Shown one piece after another: positions 17,914 through 25,617 of a DNA stretch of 44,429 bases. The stretch lies in contig JAFRUA010000062.1 of the NCBI GenBank assembly GCA_017434855.1, positions 1-44,429 on the forward strand, in the 5' to 3' direction. Position numbers and translations under genes: made by a program. The stretch is from Clostridia bacterium. Its GTDB lineage: Bacteria > Bacillota > Clostridia > Oscillospirales > Acutalibacteraceae. Every line of letters starts with the position of its first letter. The stretch's first letter is position 1. The notes under the pieces are model-generated. The model was not told the DNA's origin, ran no database searches, and worked only from the letters and a program-made list of their open reading frames with translations.

Positions 17914-19104
17914 ATGCAAGCGATCCTGCATCATCTTGTTTACAAATGCGCCGCGCTGTTCCTGTCGGCCGCGCTTCTGCTCGGCATCGGCGAGAACTGC
18001 CTGAAAGAAAAAGACGATGACTGGAACACAAACTACACCTTTGTGTTTGTGCACGGTCTGTCCGGCTGGGGCAGCTATGACGACATTTATCGCCTGATGC
18101 CGTACTGGGGCATGTTCGGCGGCGACCTGATGAAGTATCTGAATGACAAGGGTTTTCACGCGGTCTGCGCGTCGGTCAGTCCCCGCGGCAGCGCATGGGA
18201 CCGCGCGTGTGAGCTGTATGCCGAGCTGACCGGTACGCGCGTCGATTACGGCAAAGCCCACAGTGAACGCTGCGGCCACGCGCGCTTTGGCGAGGATTAC
18301 ACCGGCCGGGCGCTGGTGGACGCCTTTGACGCACAGCACAAGATCAACCTGCTGGGGCACTCCTTCGGCGGAGCGACGGTACGGCTGTTTGCGTCCGTGA
18401 TGGAAACGGGGAGCCCGGAAGAGCAGGCCGCAACGCCTGATGAAGACCTGTCTGATTATTTCCGGGGCGGCAAAGGCGACTGGATCTATTCGCTCACGTC
18501 GCTGGCTGCGCCGCACAACGGCACCACGGCCTATTGTGACGACGACGCGTCGGAGCTGGTCGCCGAAGAACAGAAGAACACCAACCCGATCGAAGCCGCG
18601 CTGCAAAGCATCATGAGCCGGACAAACAGCCAAAGGACAAACGACCGGATCCCGGAGGACTATGCGGATTATGATATGTACATCGACAACGCCCTGGCGC
18701 TCAACGAGACCATCCGGACGCTGCCGCAGACCTATTATTTCTCGTTCGCCTGCTCCTGTTCCGACCAACAGCCGGACGGCACCTGGGCGCCGGACAGCCG
18801 GCACATGGAGATCATGTTCCGCTCCTCTTCGCGCCTGATCGGCAAATACACCGGGGTGACGCGGGGCGGCTATGTCATTGACGAACGCTGGCTGGAAAAC
18901 GACGGTCTGGTCAACACGATCTCGGCGAAAGCGCCGTTCGGTGCGCCGCAGCAGGACTATGACACCGCAAACGTGCCGGCGGGCGTCTGGAACGTGATGC
19001 CGGTCTGTCGCGGCGACCACATGGCGCTGGAGGGCGGTCTGTTCCACGTCAACGATATCAAACCGTTTTATCTGGAGCACCTGAACCGGATCAACTGTCT
19101 GTAA
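17914..19104 (+). CDS. Secreted or membrane-anchored zinc-binding lipase
   Basis: 396 residues, alpha/beta hydrolase. The N-terminal helix (LVYKCAALFLSAALLLGIG, about 8-26) is a signal peptide or anchor. Hallmarks of the thermophilic/staphylococcal lipase family (I.5/I.6) are present: FVHGLSGWG, the nucleophile motif GHSFGG with Ser150, SLAAPHNGTT, the acid in ENDGLVNTIS and the histidine in GDHMALEG. The family's zinc site also looks conserved: Asp in WDRACELY and the histidines in VDYGKAHSERCGHARFGEDY. It likely hydrolyses acyl esters outside the cell. CGGAG precedes ATG 17914. An SGNH hydrolase follows with its own promoter. Confidence 0.85.
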   Translation: MQAILHHLVYKCAALFLSAALLLGIGENCLKEKDDDWNTNYTFVFVHGLSGWGSYDDIYRLMPYWGMFGGDLMKYLNDKGFHAVCASVSPRGSAWDRACELYAELTGTRVDYGKAHSERCGHARFGEDYTGRALVDAFDAQHKINLLGHSFGGATVRLFASVMETGSPEEQAATPDEDLSDYFRGGKGDWIYSLTSLAAPHNGTTAYCDDDASELVAEEQKNTNPIEAALQSIMSRTNSQRTNDRIPEDYADYDMYIDNALALNETIRTLPQTYYFSFACSCSDQQPDGTWAPDSRHMEIMFRSSSRLIGKYTGVTRGGYVIDERWLENDGLVNTISAKAPFGAPQQDYDTANVPAGVWNVMPVCRGDHMALEGGLFHVNDIKPFYLEHLNRINCL

Positions 19105-19109
19105 ACAGC

Positions 19110-19138
19110 TTGCAAATCCTTCAAAAATGTGTTACACT
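19110..19138 (+). promoter_or_regulatory. SGNH hydrolase promoter
   Basis: TTGCAA (19110-19115), 17-nt spacer, TACACT (19133-19138). Confidence 0.7.
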
Positions 19139-19195
19139 GAGCTTCGGGCGGCTGCGGCTGCCCGGAGCGATTTGATTGACAGGGGAGCGATCTGT

Positions 19196-19930
19196 ATGAT
19201 GAACGAAAAACGTGTGCGGATTTTGGCGTGGTGTATTTTGATCCTTGCCGTCATCGGCGGCGCGGCGCTGGGCGGCCTGAACAATTACGGGTTGCTGTCG
19301 TTTCGCCACCCGCTGGCGTCTGCGCAGCCGGGGCAGGTGCGTGTGGCCTGCGTCGGCGACAGCGTGACCTATGGCTACGGCATCAAAAACCGTGCGCAAA
19401 ACAACTATCCCGCCGTGCTGCAAACCATGCTCGGCGACGGGTACTGCGTGAATAACTACGGCTATTCCGGGCGGACGGCGTCTGACACGGGCGACCGGCC
19501 GTATCGCAACGAGGCGCTGTTTCAGCAGTCGCTGGACTTTGCGCCCGACATCGTGGTGCTGATGCTCGGCTCCAACGATTCCAAGGCAAAAAACTGGGAC
19601 GAGGACGCGTTTGTTGAAAGTTATACGGCGCTGCTGGAACAGTATCTTGCGCTGCCAAGCGCGCCGCTGGTGTTTGCGGTGCTGCCCACGCCCGTGTTTG
19701 AGGCAAAGGGCGGCGAGGTGAAGTTCGGCATTCAAAAGGATGTCATTGCCGAAAAGATCGTGCCGCTGACGCGCGATATTGCAAAGGCCCACGGGGTAGA
19801 GATCATTGACATGTATTCCGTCTTTGAAGGCCGCAGCGACCTGTTCAGCGACGGCTGCCACCCGACGGCGGCGGGCGCGGCGCTGTTTGCAAAAACCGTC
19901 TATGCTGCGATTGCAGAAATCAGAAAGTAA
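19196..19930 (+). CDS. SGNH/GDSL-family esterase, membrane anchored
   Basis: 244 residues. N-terminal membrane helix (about 9-30, ILAWCILILAVIGGAALGG). The four SGNH blocks are visible: block I VGDSVTYGYG with the catalytic Ser, block II Gly in NNYGYSGRTA, block III LGSNDSK with Asn, and block V SDGCHPT with Asp and His. Such enzymes deacylate carbohydrates, lipids or peptidoglycan at the cell surface; the substrate is unknown. GGGGAG at 19182-19187 favours ATG 19196 over an upstream in-frame ATG at 19127 that lies inside the promoter. Confidence 0.88.
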   Translation: MMNEKRVRILAWCILILAVIGGAALGGLNNYGLLSFRHPLASAQPGQVRVACVGDSVTYGYGIKNRAQNNYPAVLQTMLGDGYCVNNYGYSGRTASDTGDRPYRNEALFQQSLDFAPDIVVLMLGSNDSKAKNWDEDAFVESYTALLEQYLALPSAPLVFAVLPTPVFEAKGGEVKFGIQKDVIAEKIVPLTRDIAKAHGVEIIDMYSVFEGRSDLFSDGCHPTAAGAALFAKTVYAAIAEIRK

Positions 19931-19953
19931 ATGAAAAAATTTTTGAAAAACCC

Positions 19954-19982
19954 TTGACTTTTTGATGCGCGGTGAGTATAAT
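19954..19982 (+). promoter_or_regulatory. tRNA-Gln promoter
   Basis: TTGACT (19954-19959), 17-nt spacer, TATAAT (19977-19982), 12 nt before the mature tRNA. Confidence 0.8.
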
Positions 19983-19994
19983 ATCTCTTGCCGT

Positions 19995-20068
19995 TGCGGA
20001 TTTGTGTAAGGGTAGCACAGCAGACTCTGACTCTGTATGTCTGGGTTCGAATCCTAGATCCGCAGCCA
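19995..20068 (+). tRNA. tRNA-Gln (CUG)
   Basis: Acceptor TGCGGAT/ATCCGCA, D arm GTG..CAC around AAGGGTAG, anticodon stem GCAGA/TCTGT with loop CTCTGAC (anticodon CTG at 34-36), T arm CTGGG-TTCGAAT-CCTAG, discriminator G and encoded CCA. 74 nt. Confidence 0.95.
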
Positions 20069-20074
20069 TAAAAG

Positions 20075-20114
20075 AAACGTCTTTTGTCTACCACGGCAAA
20101 AGGCGTTTTTTTCT
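20075..20114 (+). terminator. tRNA-Gln terminator; copy 1 of a flanking repeat
   Basis: AAACGTCTTTTG (20075-20086) pairs with CAAAAGGCGTTT (20097-20108), followed by a T-run. Stem and loop (TCTACCACGG) closely match a second hairpin at 25086-25125. Confidence 0.85.
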
Positions 20115-20233
20115 GCATTTTGGGCATTTTTCGCGGTTTTTCAAGCATTTTAGGGCTCCAAAACGGGCTTCAGAGCAGCTCTCCGCTGTTTCGAATCCCG
20201 ATTTTTCTGCTTTTAGGTCGAAAACGCTGGTGT

Positions 20234-20274
20234 ACTTTTTGCGTTTCTTAGCTCTGCAAAGAAACGTAAAAAGT
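20234..20274. repeat. Long inverted repeat downstream of tRNA-Gln
   Basis: ACTTTTTGCGTTTCTT (20234-20249) and AAGAAACGTAAAAAGT (20259-20274): 16 bp with one G-T pair and a 9-nt loop. Function not apparent. Bases 20115-20233 hold no gene I can support. Confidence 0.6.
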
Positions 20275-20277
20275 GTT

Positions 20278-20306
20278 GAGGCGTAGGGACTCGAACCCAA
20301 AATCGG
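20278..20306 (-). other. tRNA T-arm/acceptor-like remnant
   Basis: On the minus strand this reads TTGGGTTCGAGTCCCTACGCC, resembling a T arm plus 3' acceptor strand. There is no matching 5' half and no CCA, so at most it is a decayed tRNA fragment. Confidence 0.25.
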
Positions 20307-20333
20307 CAAAAAAAGAGCGAAATCGAGCCCGAA

Positions 20334-20349
20334 GTAACGGTTCCGTTAC
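20334..20349. promoter_or_regulatory. Palindrome upstream of the MATE promoter
   Basis: GTAACGG-TT-CCGTTAC, a perfect 7-2-7 inverted repeat ending 9 nt before the -35 element; a candidate operator. The binding protein is unknown. Confidence 0.5.
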
Positions 20350-20358
20350 GCTCAAATC

Positions 20359-20387
20359 TTGATTTCTTGCGTTCCGCATGATATAAT
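20359..20387 (+). promoter_or_regulatory. MATE leader promoter
   Basis: TTGATT (20359-20364), 17-nt spacer, TATAAT (20382-20387). It leaves a leader of about 140 nt before the pump gene. Confidence 0.75.
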
Positions 20388-20426
20388 AAATTGTTAAACT
20401 ATATTCAGAATCAGGAGGCGGCGCAA

Positions 20427-20468
20427 GTGGCAGAGAACACACATAATAAAGCTCCTGCGGTTGTATGA
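20427..20468 (+). CDS. Putative 13-residue leader peptide
   Basis: AGGAGG at 20413-20418 is followed 8 nt later by GTG and an open frame VAENTHNKAPAVV (first residue Met if initiated) ending in TGA, 66 nt before the MATE gene. A consensus ribosome site before a tiny frame in a drug-pump leader suggests translational or transcriptional attenuation. No alternative hairpin pairing was resolved, so this is tentative. Confidence 0.4.
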   Translation: MAENTHNKAPAVV

Positions 20469-20534
20469 ATTCTTGCACCAAGAGACCCGTGCAGCCACCT
20501 TTCGGACAACGATAATAGGGGATGATTGAAAACA

Positions 20535-21920
20535 ATGGATCGTAACCTCGCGGTCGATATGACAGAGAAACCGTTTTTTAAAAAGATCTTGATGTTTGCC
20601 GTGCCCGTCACACTGACCGGTCTGCTGCAGATTATTTACAATACAGCGGACACCGCGGTTGTCGGCCGCTTTGCGGGGAAAACAGCACTGGCTGCCGTCG
20701 GCTCCACCGGTTCGATGATCGGCTTGATCGTGAATCTGTTTACCGGTCTGTCAATGGGTGCGGGCGTGCTGACCGCGCGAATGATCGGGGCAAAGGACAA
20801 AGAAGGCACGCGGCGTTCTGTAAAGACTGCGATGTGCCTGAGTGTGCTTTGCGGTTTTTTGATCGCCGGAATCGGCATTCCGCTTTCACCGCATCTGCTG
20901 CGCTGGATGCAGGCCCCGACAGACACCATCGATCTTTCGACGCTTTATGTGCGCATTTACTTTATGGGCGCGCCCGGCTCGATGATTTTTAATTTCGGCG
21001 CTGCTGTGATCCGTGCAACGGGCGACACAAGGCGGCCGCTGCGCTATCTCGCTGCATCGGGGTTTATCAATATTGCGCTGAATCTTTTTTCTGTCGTTGT
21101 GCTGCATTGGGGTGTTGCGGGCGTTGCAACCGCCACGATCGCTTCGCAGTATCTCACAGCGGTGTTGGCTGTCCGTTATTTGCTGAAAACGAAGCTTGAC
21201 GTGCGGCTGGATCTCGGAACCCTCAGCCTTTCAAAGTATGAACTGCGAGAGATCCTTCGGATCGGCGTTCCGGCCGGACTGCAAAATGCGCTGTTTTCCA
21301 TATCCAATGTCATTATTCAATCAAATGTCAATGCATTCGGATCGGATGCGATGGCCGGGATCTCCGCCGGTTCCAATTATGACGCCTATATCTATACGGC
21401 AACAAACGGCTTCGCCCAGGCTGCAATGACGTTCATTTCACAGAATGTCGGCGCGAAAAAGAAAACGCATCTGCGCCGGATCTGGCTCATTACGGTTGCA
21501 AGCGCTGCCGTTGCGGCCGTAACACTTCAGACGCTCGGATGGGTCTTTCGCACGGGGATCGTTTCACTGTTCTCAACGGATCCGGCCGTCATAGCCGTCG
21601 GCTCACAGCGGATGGCACTGATCATGCCGTTTTTCGTTTTCTGCTGCCTGCTTGATGTGACCTGCGGCGCCGTGCGCGGACTGGGACGATCCTTTCAGAT
21701 CATGCTCGTTTCCCTGTTCGGCGCCTGCGGACTGCGTTTGATTTGGGTGTTCTTTTTTCTGCCGATGCAAAGGACCCTGCCGTTTTTATATGTTTCCTAT
21801 CCCCTTTCCTGGGGAATTACGTTTCTGATCGCGGTCGGTTTGTTCTGGTACCTGACACGATCCGGCGGTGCTGTTCTTCCGCACACAAAAGAGGAGACGG
21901 CGGATCGGTGCATCGGCTGA
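20535..21920 (+). CDS. MATE family multidrug efflux transporter
   Basis: 461 residues, about twelve hydrophobic segments. Typical MATE features: FAVPVTLTGLLQIIYNTADTAVVGRFAGKTALAAVG at the start, TGLSMGAGVLTARMIGAKD, and a second-half repeat IGVPAGLQNALFSISNVIIQSNVNAFG. It exports drugs or metabolites in exchange for Na+ or H+. TAGGGG at 20516-20521 could also serve a TTG at 20526; ATG 20535 is chosen. Codon use is less strictly GC-ending than in neighbouring regions, suggesting transfer. The leader has a palindrome, a promoter and a tiny reading frame. Confidence 0.9.
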   Translation: MDRNLAVDMTEKPFFKKILMFAVPVTLTGLLQIIYNTADTAVVGRFAGKTALAAVGSTGSMIGLIVNLFTGLSMGAGVLTARMIGAKDKEGTRRSVKTAMCLSVLCGFLIAGIGIPLSPHLLRWMQAPTDTIDLSTLYVRIYFMGAPGSMIFNFGAAVIRATGDTRRPLRYLAASGFINIALNLFSVVVLHWGVAGVATATIASQYLTAVLAVRYLLKTKLDVRLDLGTLSLSKYELREILRIGVPAGLQNALFSISNVIIQSNVNAFGSDAMAGISAGSNYDAYIYTATNGFAQAAMTFISQNVGAKKKTHLRRIWLITVASAAVAAVTLQTLGWVFRTGIVSLFSTDPAVIAVGSQRMALIMPFFVFCCLLDVTCGAVRGLGRSFQIMLVSLFGACGLRLIWVFFFLPMQRTLPFLYVSYPLSWGITFLIAVGLFWYLTRSGGAVLPHTKEETADRCIG

Positions 21921-21994
21921 TACAGCCGAAAGGTCGGTTTATATATCTTTCGCTTTATTCACAAAACAAAAGCAGTGTTTACGGAGGCTTTGGT

Positions 21995-22159
21995 ATGACG
22001 AAGAAACAAGTATTTGATTTCATCAAGGAACAAAAAACAGCGATGATCTCATCCGTTGACGAAGACGGTTTTCCCAACACAAAAGCAATGCTTGCGCCGC
22101 GAAAGATCGACGGCAATAGCATGGAGGAATTATTATGGAAACGCTTTATCAGGCCTTGA
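21995..22159 (+). pseudogene. Truncated pyridoxamine 5'-phosphate oxidase-like protein
   Basis: 54 codons with a good CGGAGG site. The first ~41 residues (MTKKQVFDFIKEQKTAMISS and VDEDGFPNTKAMLAPRKIDG) match the start of PPOX/general stress 26-type flavin proteins, which are normally about 130-150 residues. After KIDGN the match stops and the frame runs into the start region of the next gene. It is a 5' remnant joined to other sequence by deletion. Confidence 0.7.
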
Positions 22160-23526
22160 AAATGATGCTTGTTTTGGTATTCAGCATCGGGCAGATTCTT
22201 TCTCCAAAGATCGCGGGCGGCGACTTTCCGCTGAGTAAACCTGTCGCGCCGGGAGACGAGTCGAAATACATACAGATCAGCGCTGTCGACGAGGGCTTTG
22301 ATACCTGGCAGCCCGTCAAGGATCACGGCGGATACCGCTACGGCCCCTCCATGATTCTCAATGCAGATGGAAGCCTTGATGTATGGAGCGCGGCAAACGG
22401 CCCCGGTGACATTACGGATATGGTCACATACAAGCGTTATTCCGCTGATCTCAAAAAGCGGACAAAAGAAGTCGTCGCCGTGAAGCCGACGGCGGAAAGC
22501 TATGACGGAAAGTGGACCTGCGACCCGGGCGTCATCAGATTCGGCGGCTGGTATTACATCGGGTACACGACGACCGTCAACCCCGGAGGCGTGGACAACG
22601 CCGTTTGCGTAGCACGGAGCAAAGACCCGCAGGGGCCGTTCACTGAAAAATGGACCGGCAGCGGCTGGGGTGTTCTCCCGCAGCCGATCATCGAGTATAC
22701 CGGCACGCCCAACTGCTTCGGCGCAGGTACGCCTTCCTTTGTGTTGATGGAAGATACACTGTATATCTACTATGCATGGGCCGACGAACGCGGAACAGCC
22801 ACGCGCGTTTCCACCGCCGACGCATCGGATGAAAACTGGCCCGCGACACTTGAATACCGCGGAGAATGTATCCCGCCAGATACCGACGGTGATTCCAGCG
22901 ATGTGAAATATGTGGATGAATTCGGTCGCTTCGTTGCGGTCTTTGCGAAGCACGCATTTTCGAGCGAAGGCTGTGTTACCGTGTGGGAATCCTTTGACGG
23001 GCTGACCTTCCGGCAAAGTGGCTTTGTTGCGGCAAACACCTGCCAAAAACTCCACAACTGCGGGATCTCCGCCAGGGCGGATGGACACATCGGCAAAGGT
23101 GACCCGGTCTATCTGTCCTACGCCTACGGCGGCGCGGATGATACCTCCGGTTGGGGCAACTGGGCGACCCGGCTGCACAGAGTCACGCTTTCTCTTGCCG
23201 ACGCCCCGACGGAGGAAACGACGAACGTCACACATTCGGACGTCGTTGTTTCCCCAAGAAAGGTCAGCGCGGTTCCCGAAATCATCACCGTCAAGGCGGA
23301 GCAGCAGTCATACACGATCAGCAAGAGCGAGCAGGTCTGGGTCATGGCTTTTGACACGGACGGCTTCTGCTTCCCGATCCTGACCGGTGTGAAATACTCC
23401 GGTTACGACACATCCGTTTTGAAAATTGTCGGAGGACGACTTTACCCGGTCAATCCGGGTACAACACGCGTGTTCCTCCAATGGCACAACTTCTGGGGCG
23501 ATTTTGTTGTGCATGTAACAGAATAA
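22135..23526 (+). CDS. Secreted beta-propeller glycosidase-like protein with C-terminal Ig-like domain
   Basis: 463 residues. The N-terminus has a hydrophobic segment (ALKMMLVLVFSIGQIL, about 7-22), a likely signal peptide or anchor. Residues 50-355 contain repeated beta-blade patterns (GPSMILNADGSLDVWSA, CDPGVIRFGGWYYIGYTT, GTPSFVLMEDTLYIYYAW, EFGRFVAVFAKHAF) like the five-bladed GH43/GH32/GH62 propellers. Residues 375-463 resemble a bacterial Ig-like (Big) domain. Extracellular glycan binding or hydrolysis is inferred; the catalytic acids were not assigned. GGAGG at 22122-22126 precedes ATG 22135. The gene begins inside the PPOX remnant, so its upstream region may be secondary. Confidence 0.6.
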   Translation: METLYQALKMMLVLVFSIGQILSPKIAGGDFPLSKPVAPGDESKYIQISAVDEGFDTWQPVKDHGGYRYGPSMILNADGSLDVWSAANGPGDITDMVTYKRYSADLKKRTKEVVAVKPTAESYDGKWTCDPGVIRFGGWYYIGYTTTVNPGGVDNAVCVARSKDPQGPFTEKWTGSGWGVLPQPIIEYTGTPNCFGAGTPSFVLMEDTLYIYYAWADERGTATRVSTADASDENWPATLEYRGECIPPDTDGDSSDVKYVDEFGRFVAVFAKHAFSSEGCVTVWESFDGLTFRQSGFVAANTCQKLHNCGISARADGHIGKGDPVYLSYAYGGADDTSGWGNWATRLHRVTLSLADAPTEETTNVTHSDVVVSPRKVSAVPEIITVKAEQQSYTISKSEQVWVMAFDTDGFCFPILTGVKYSGYDTSVLKIVGGRLYPVNPGTTRVFLQWHNFWGDFVVHVTE

Positions 23527-23569
23527 AAAAGACAAGACAATACATCTGTAAAACCAGCGGAGGAATAAA

Positions 23570-25087
23570 ATGAACCATAATATCATGAAGTCCGTAAACG
23601 TCATGAATTTCGTAAGGCAGTGTGAACCGCGCAGCGAAGAAGTGGACAAGATCCTTTTTGAAACCACAAAAAAACAGTTGGCGCTGGTAAATGAACGCAA
23701 GGTCCCCAACACATTTCTTTTGCAATATGACGCGCTTTGCGATGACAGATTTGTAAAGCTGTTCAAAGAAGAGGCAACCGCACTGACGGAAACAGGGCTG
23801 TGGTATGAGATTGTCGAGCCGCTCACTTCTGCCTGCGGGATGAAATACGAAAGCGAGTTCGGCTGGAAATGGGACTGGCATATCAAACCGGGGTTCCCGA
23901 TGGCGTATCCGCCGGAGGCGCGCGATCTGCTGATTGACGAGGCGATGCGGAAATACAAAGAGGTGTTCGGCAAGTATCCGGAAGTCATCGGGTCGTGGCT
24001 GATTGACACAAGAACAGCCTGTAGACTGGTGGACAAGTACGGCGTAAAGTGCCTGTGCATTTGCCGGGATCAGACAAATACGGACGCTTATTCTCTGGTC
24101 GGCGGCTATTTCAACGGCGCTTACTATCCCTCGAGGAAAAACATCTTTACGCCGGCGCAGACACCTGAAAACACCCTCGGTGTTCCGGTGTTCCGGCTGC
24201 TCGGCCCCGACCCGATTCACAACTACGACGGTAAAAAATTCATTTCCAAAGAAGCGGAAAATGCGAGCTGTGTCATGTGGACGCTGGAACCCGTCTGGTT
24301 TGCCGGACTTGACGCCGGCTTTGAAAGCGTCCTGCTGGATGATTTCTTCGGCAGCGAAACACTGAACTTCGCCTACGCGCAGATCGGGCAGGAAAACAGT
24401 TTCGGCGATCATGACATCATGACACCGCTGAAGCGTCAGATCGAAACGCTTCAGCAAAGAGATGACGTCCGCTTTGAAAAGATGACAGAGACCGCGGTAA
24501 ATTTCGGCGAAAGGTTTAGCGGCGCTACACCGGCAACCGTCACTGCGGGGCTGAAAAACTGGGACAAGGAAGATTTGCAGTCCGTGTATTATCAGTGCAA
24601 AAACTATGTGGCAAATCTTTTCCGCGACGGCGAAAGAGTCTTTCTCCGGGCGTTTTACCTCTTTGACGAAAATGTGCCTGAACACTATCTGGAAAAGACC
24701 TGTGACACGTTCTATGCGCTGTATGAAAATCTGCCGTTGGTCGATACGGTCGTCTGGTCGGAGGGGATCAGAGAAAACATCGGTCTTACACTTGACCGAG
24801 ACGGCGGCGCATTCTCGTATGAGAATCTTTCGGATACATCCGTAAAGGTTTCGTGGAACGGCAAATATGTTGTTTTCACGGAAGCAGGCATCAAAACGGC
24901 GGGTATCTCCGAAATGACCTATGACCTGATGAACAAAGAAGCGGAGATTAAAGCCGAAGCACATCGGGTTCAATACAGCTACAAGGGTACACGCTACGGT
25001 TTGGTTACAAACGGCAGTGTGACGTATGAAAACAATACGATGATCATAAAAGGAACGGATATTCATCTGATCCCGGAAAGACAGTAA
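23570..25087 (+). CDS. NodB-like polysaccharide deacetylase/glycoside hydrolase-fold protein
   Basis: 505 residues without a signal peptide. The middle (about 120-180) has the pattern of a (beta/alpha) barrel deacetylase-like enzyme: EVIGSWLIDTRTACRLVDKYGVKCLCICRDQ, then YYPSRKNIFTPAQ. The C-terminal ~120 residues look beta-rich. Catalytic residues could not be set with confidence, and a GH57-like activity is an alternative. CGGAGG precedes ATG 23570; the gene lies 43 nt after the propeller gene, so the two likely act on the same glycan. A hairpin at its stop codon ends the unit. Confidence 0.5.
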   Translation: MNHNIMKSVNVMNFVRQCEPRSEEVDKILFETTKKQLALVNERKVPNTFLLQYDALCDDRFVKLFKEEATALTETGLWYEIVEPLTSACGMKYESEFGWKWDWHIKPGFPMAYPPEARDLLIDEAMRKYKEVFGKYPEVIGSWLIDTRTACRLVDKYGVKCLCICRDQTNTDAYSLVGGYFNGAYYPSRKNIFTPAQTPENTLGVPVFRLLGPDPIHNYDGKKFISKEAENASCVMWTLEPVWFAGLDAGFESVLLDDFFGSETLNFAYAQIGQENSFGDHDIMTPLKRQIETLQQRDDVRFEKMTETAVNFGERFSGATPATVTAGLKNWDKEDLQSVYYQCKNYVANLFRDGERVFLRAFYLFDENVPEHYLEKTCDTFYALYENLPLVDTVVWSEGIRENIGLTLDRDGGAFSYENLSDTSVKVSWNGKYVVFTEAGIKTAGISEMTYDLMNKEAEIKAEAHRVQYSYKGTRYGLVTNGSVTYENNTMIIKGTDIHLIPERQ

Positions 25088-25125
25088 ACATCTTTTGTCT
25101 ACCAAGGTAAAAGAGGTTTTCTTTG
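25086..25125 (+). terminator. Terminator; copy 2 of the flanking repeat
   Basis: AAACATCTTTTG ... TAAAAGAGGTTTT with loop TCTACCAAGG. It matches 20075-20114 closely, with matching changes in both arms. It overlaps the stop codon of the preceding gene. Confidence 0.65.
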
Positions 25126-25189
25126 TTGTTTTACGCGGCGGAATATGGTATATTGATCCTATTGAATCAGAATCAGGGAGGAAGACGCT

Positions 25190-25282
25190 ATGCCTAATCC
25201 CAATAATACGCTGCATTGGTATCGGGAAAACGTGGAGGAGTATATTGAACGAACAGCGGCCGTGGATATGTCGGAGCTTTGA
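25190..25282 (+). pseudogene. N-terminal remnant of a SAM-dependent methyltransferase
   Basis: 30 codons after AGGGAGG. The residues HWYRENVEEYIERTAAVDMSEL resemble the start of class I SAM methyltransferases (Y-x-x-N-A-x-x-Y-x-x-x-T), which normally continue to a DxGxG motif. A stop follows at once and no DAGCG motif is found in any frame downstream. A promoter TTGTTT-17-TATATT (25126-25154) is still recognisable. Alternatively it is a genuine small protein, which I consider less likely. Confidence 0.5.
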
Positions 25283-25412
25283 TAACCGCCGACCCTCGAC
25301 CTGACAGAGCAGATAAACGCTGGATCAATGTGCTTTGCCGGGCTGAATGACCAAAATATCTTTTACGCGTTCTTTCTATGCTTTGGCGTCCTTTTACGCG
25401 CTCTTTCACATG

Positions 25413-25449
25413 AAAAACGCGTGATTTGACAAACAAATCACGCGTTTTT
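25413..25449. terminator. Bidirectional-type perfect hairpin
   Basis: AAAAACGCGTGATTTG (25413-25428) and its exact reverse complement (25434-25449), 5-nt loop, with A-run and T-run flanks. The 335-nt gap it sits in (25283-25617) also has a 17-nt near-repeat CTTTTACGCG(T/C)TCTTTC at 25360 and 25391, TTTGCCC-TGCC-GGGCAAA at 25458-25475 and GTGCC-TGC-GGCAC at 25482-25494. No gene is seen there. Confidence 0.8.
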
Positions 25450-25531
25450 GCATGATGTTTGCCCTGCCGGGCAAATGATGCGTGCCTGCGGCACATAATT
25501 GCAAACATCGCATCGTTCTTTCTCGGAATGG

Positions 25532-25560
25532 TTGAAAAATTCATACTTTTCTGGTATAAA
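25532..25560 (+). promoter_or_regulatory. Promoter of the isomerase/dehydrogenase pair
   Basis: TTGAAA (25532-25537), 17-nt spacer, TATAAA (25555-25560). The palindromes just upstream (25458-25494) could be operators. Confidence 0.65.
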
Positions 25561-25617
25561 TATTTAGACGAATCAGGGCTTTTCAAGGTGATTGATCATA
25601 AAGATGAGGTGTTCTGT

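Noticed and set aside
20278-20306. Functional second tRNA on the minus strand
   Set aside because: Only a T-arm/acceptor-like 3' part is recognisable; the T stem has a mismatch and no 5' half or CCA exists.
20066-25617. Classical tRNA-integrated island with an att duplication
   Set aside because: No copy of the tRNA-Gln 3' end was found downstream and there is no integrase gene; only the terminator-like repeat is shared.
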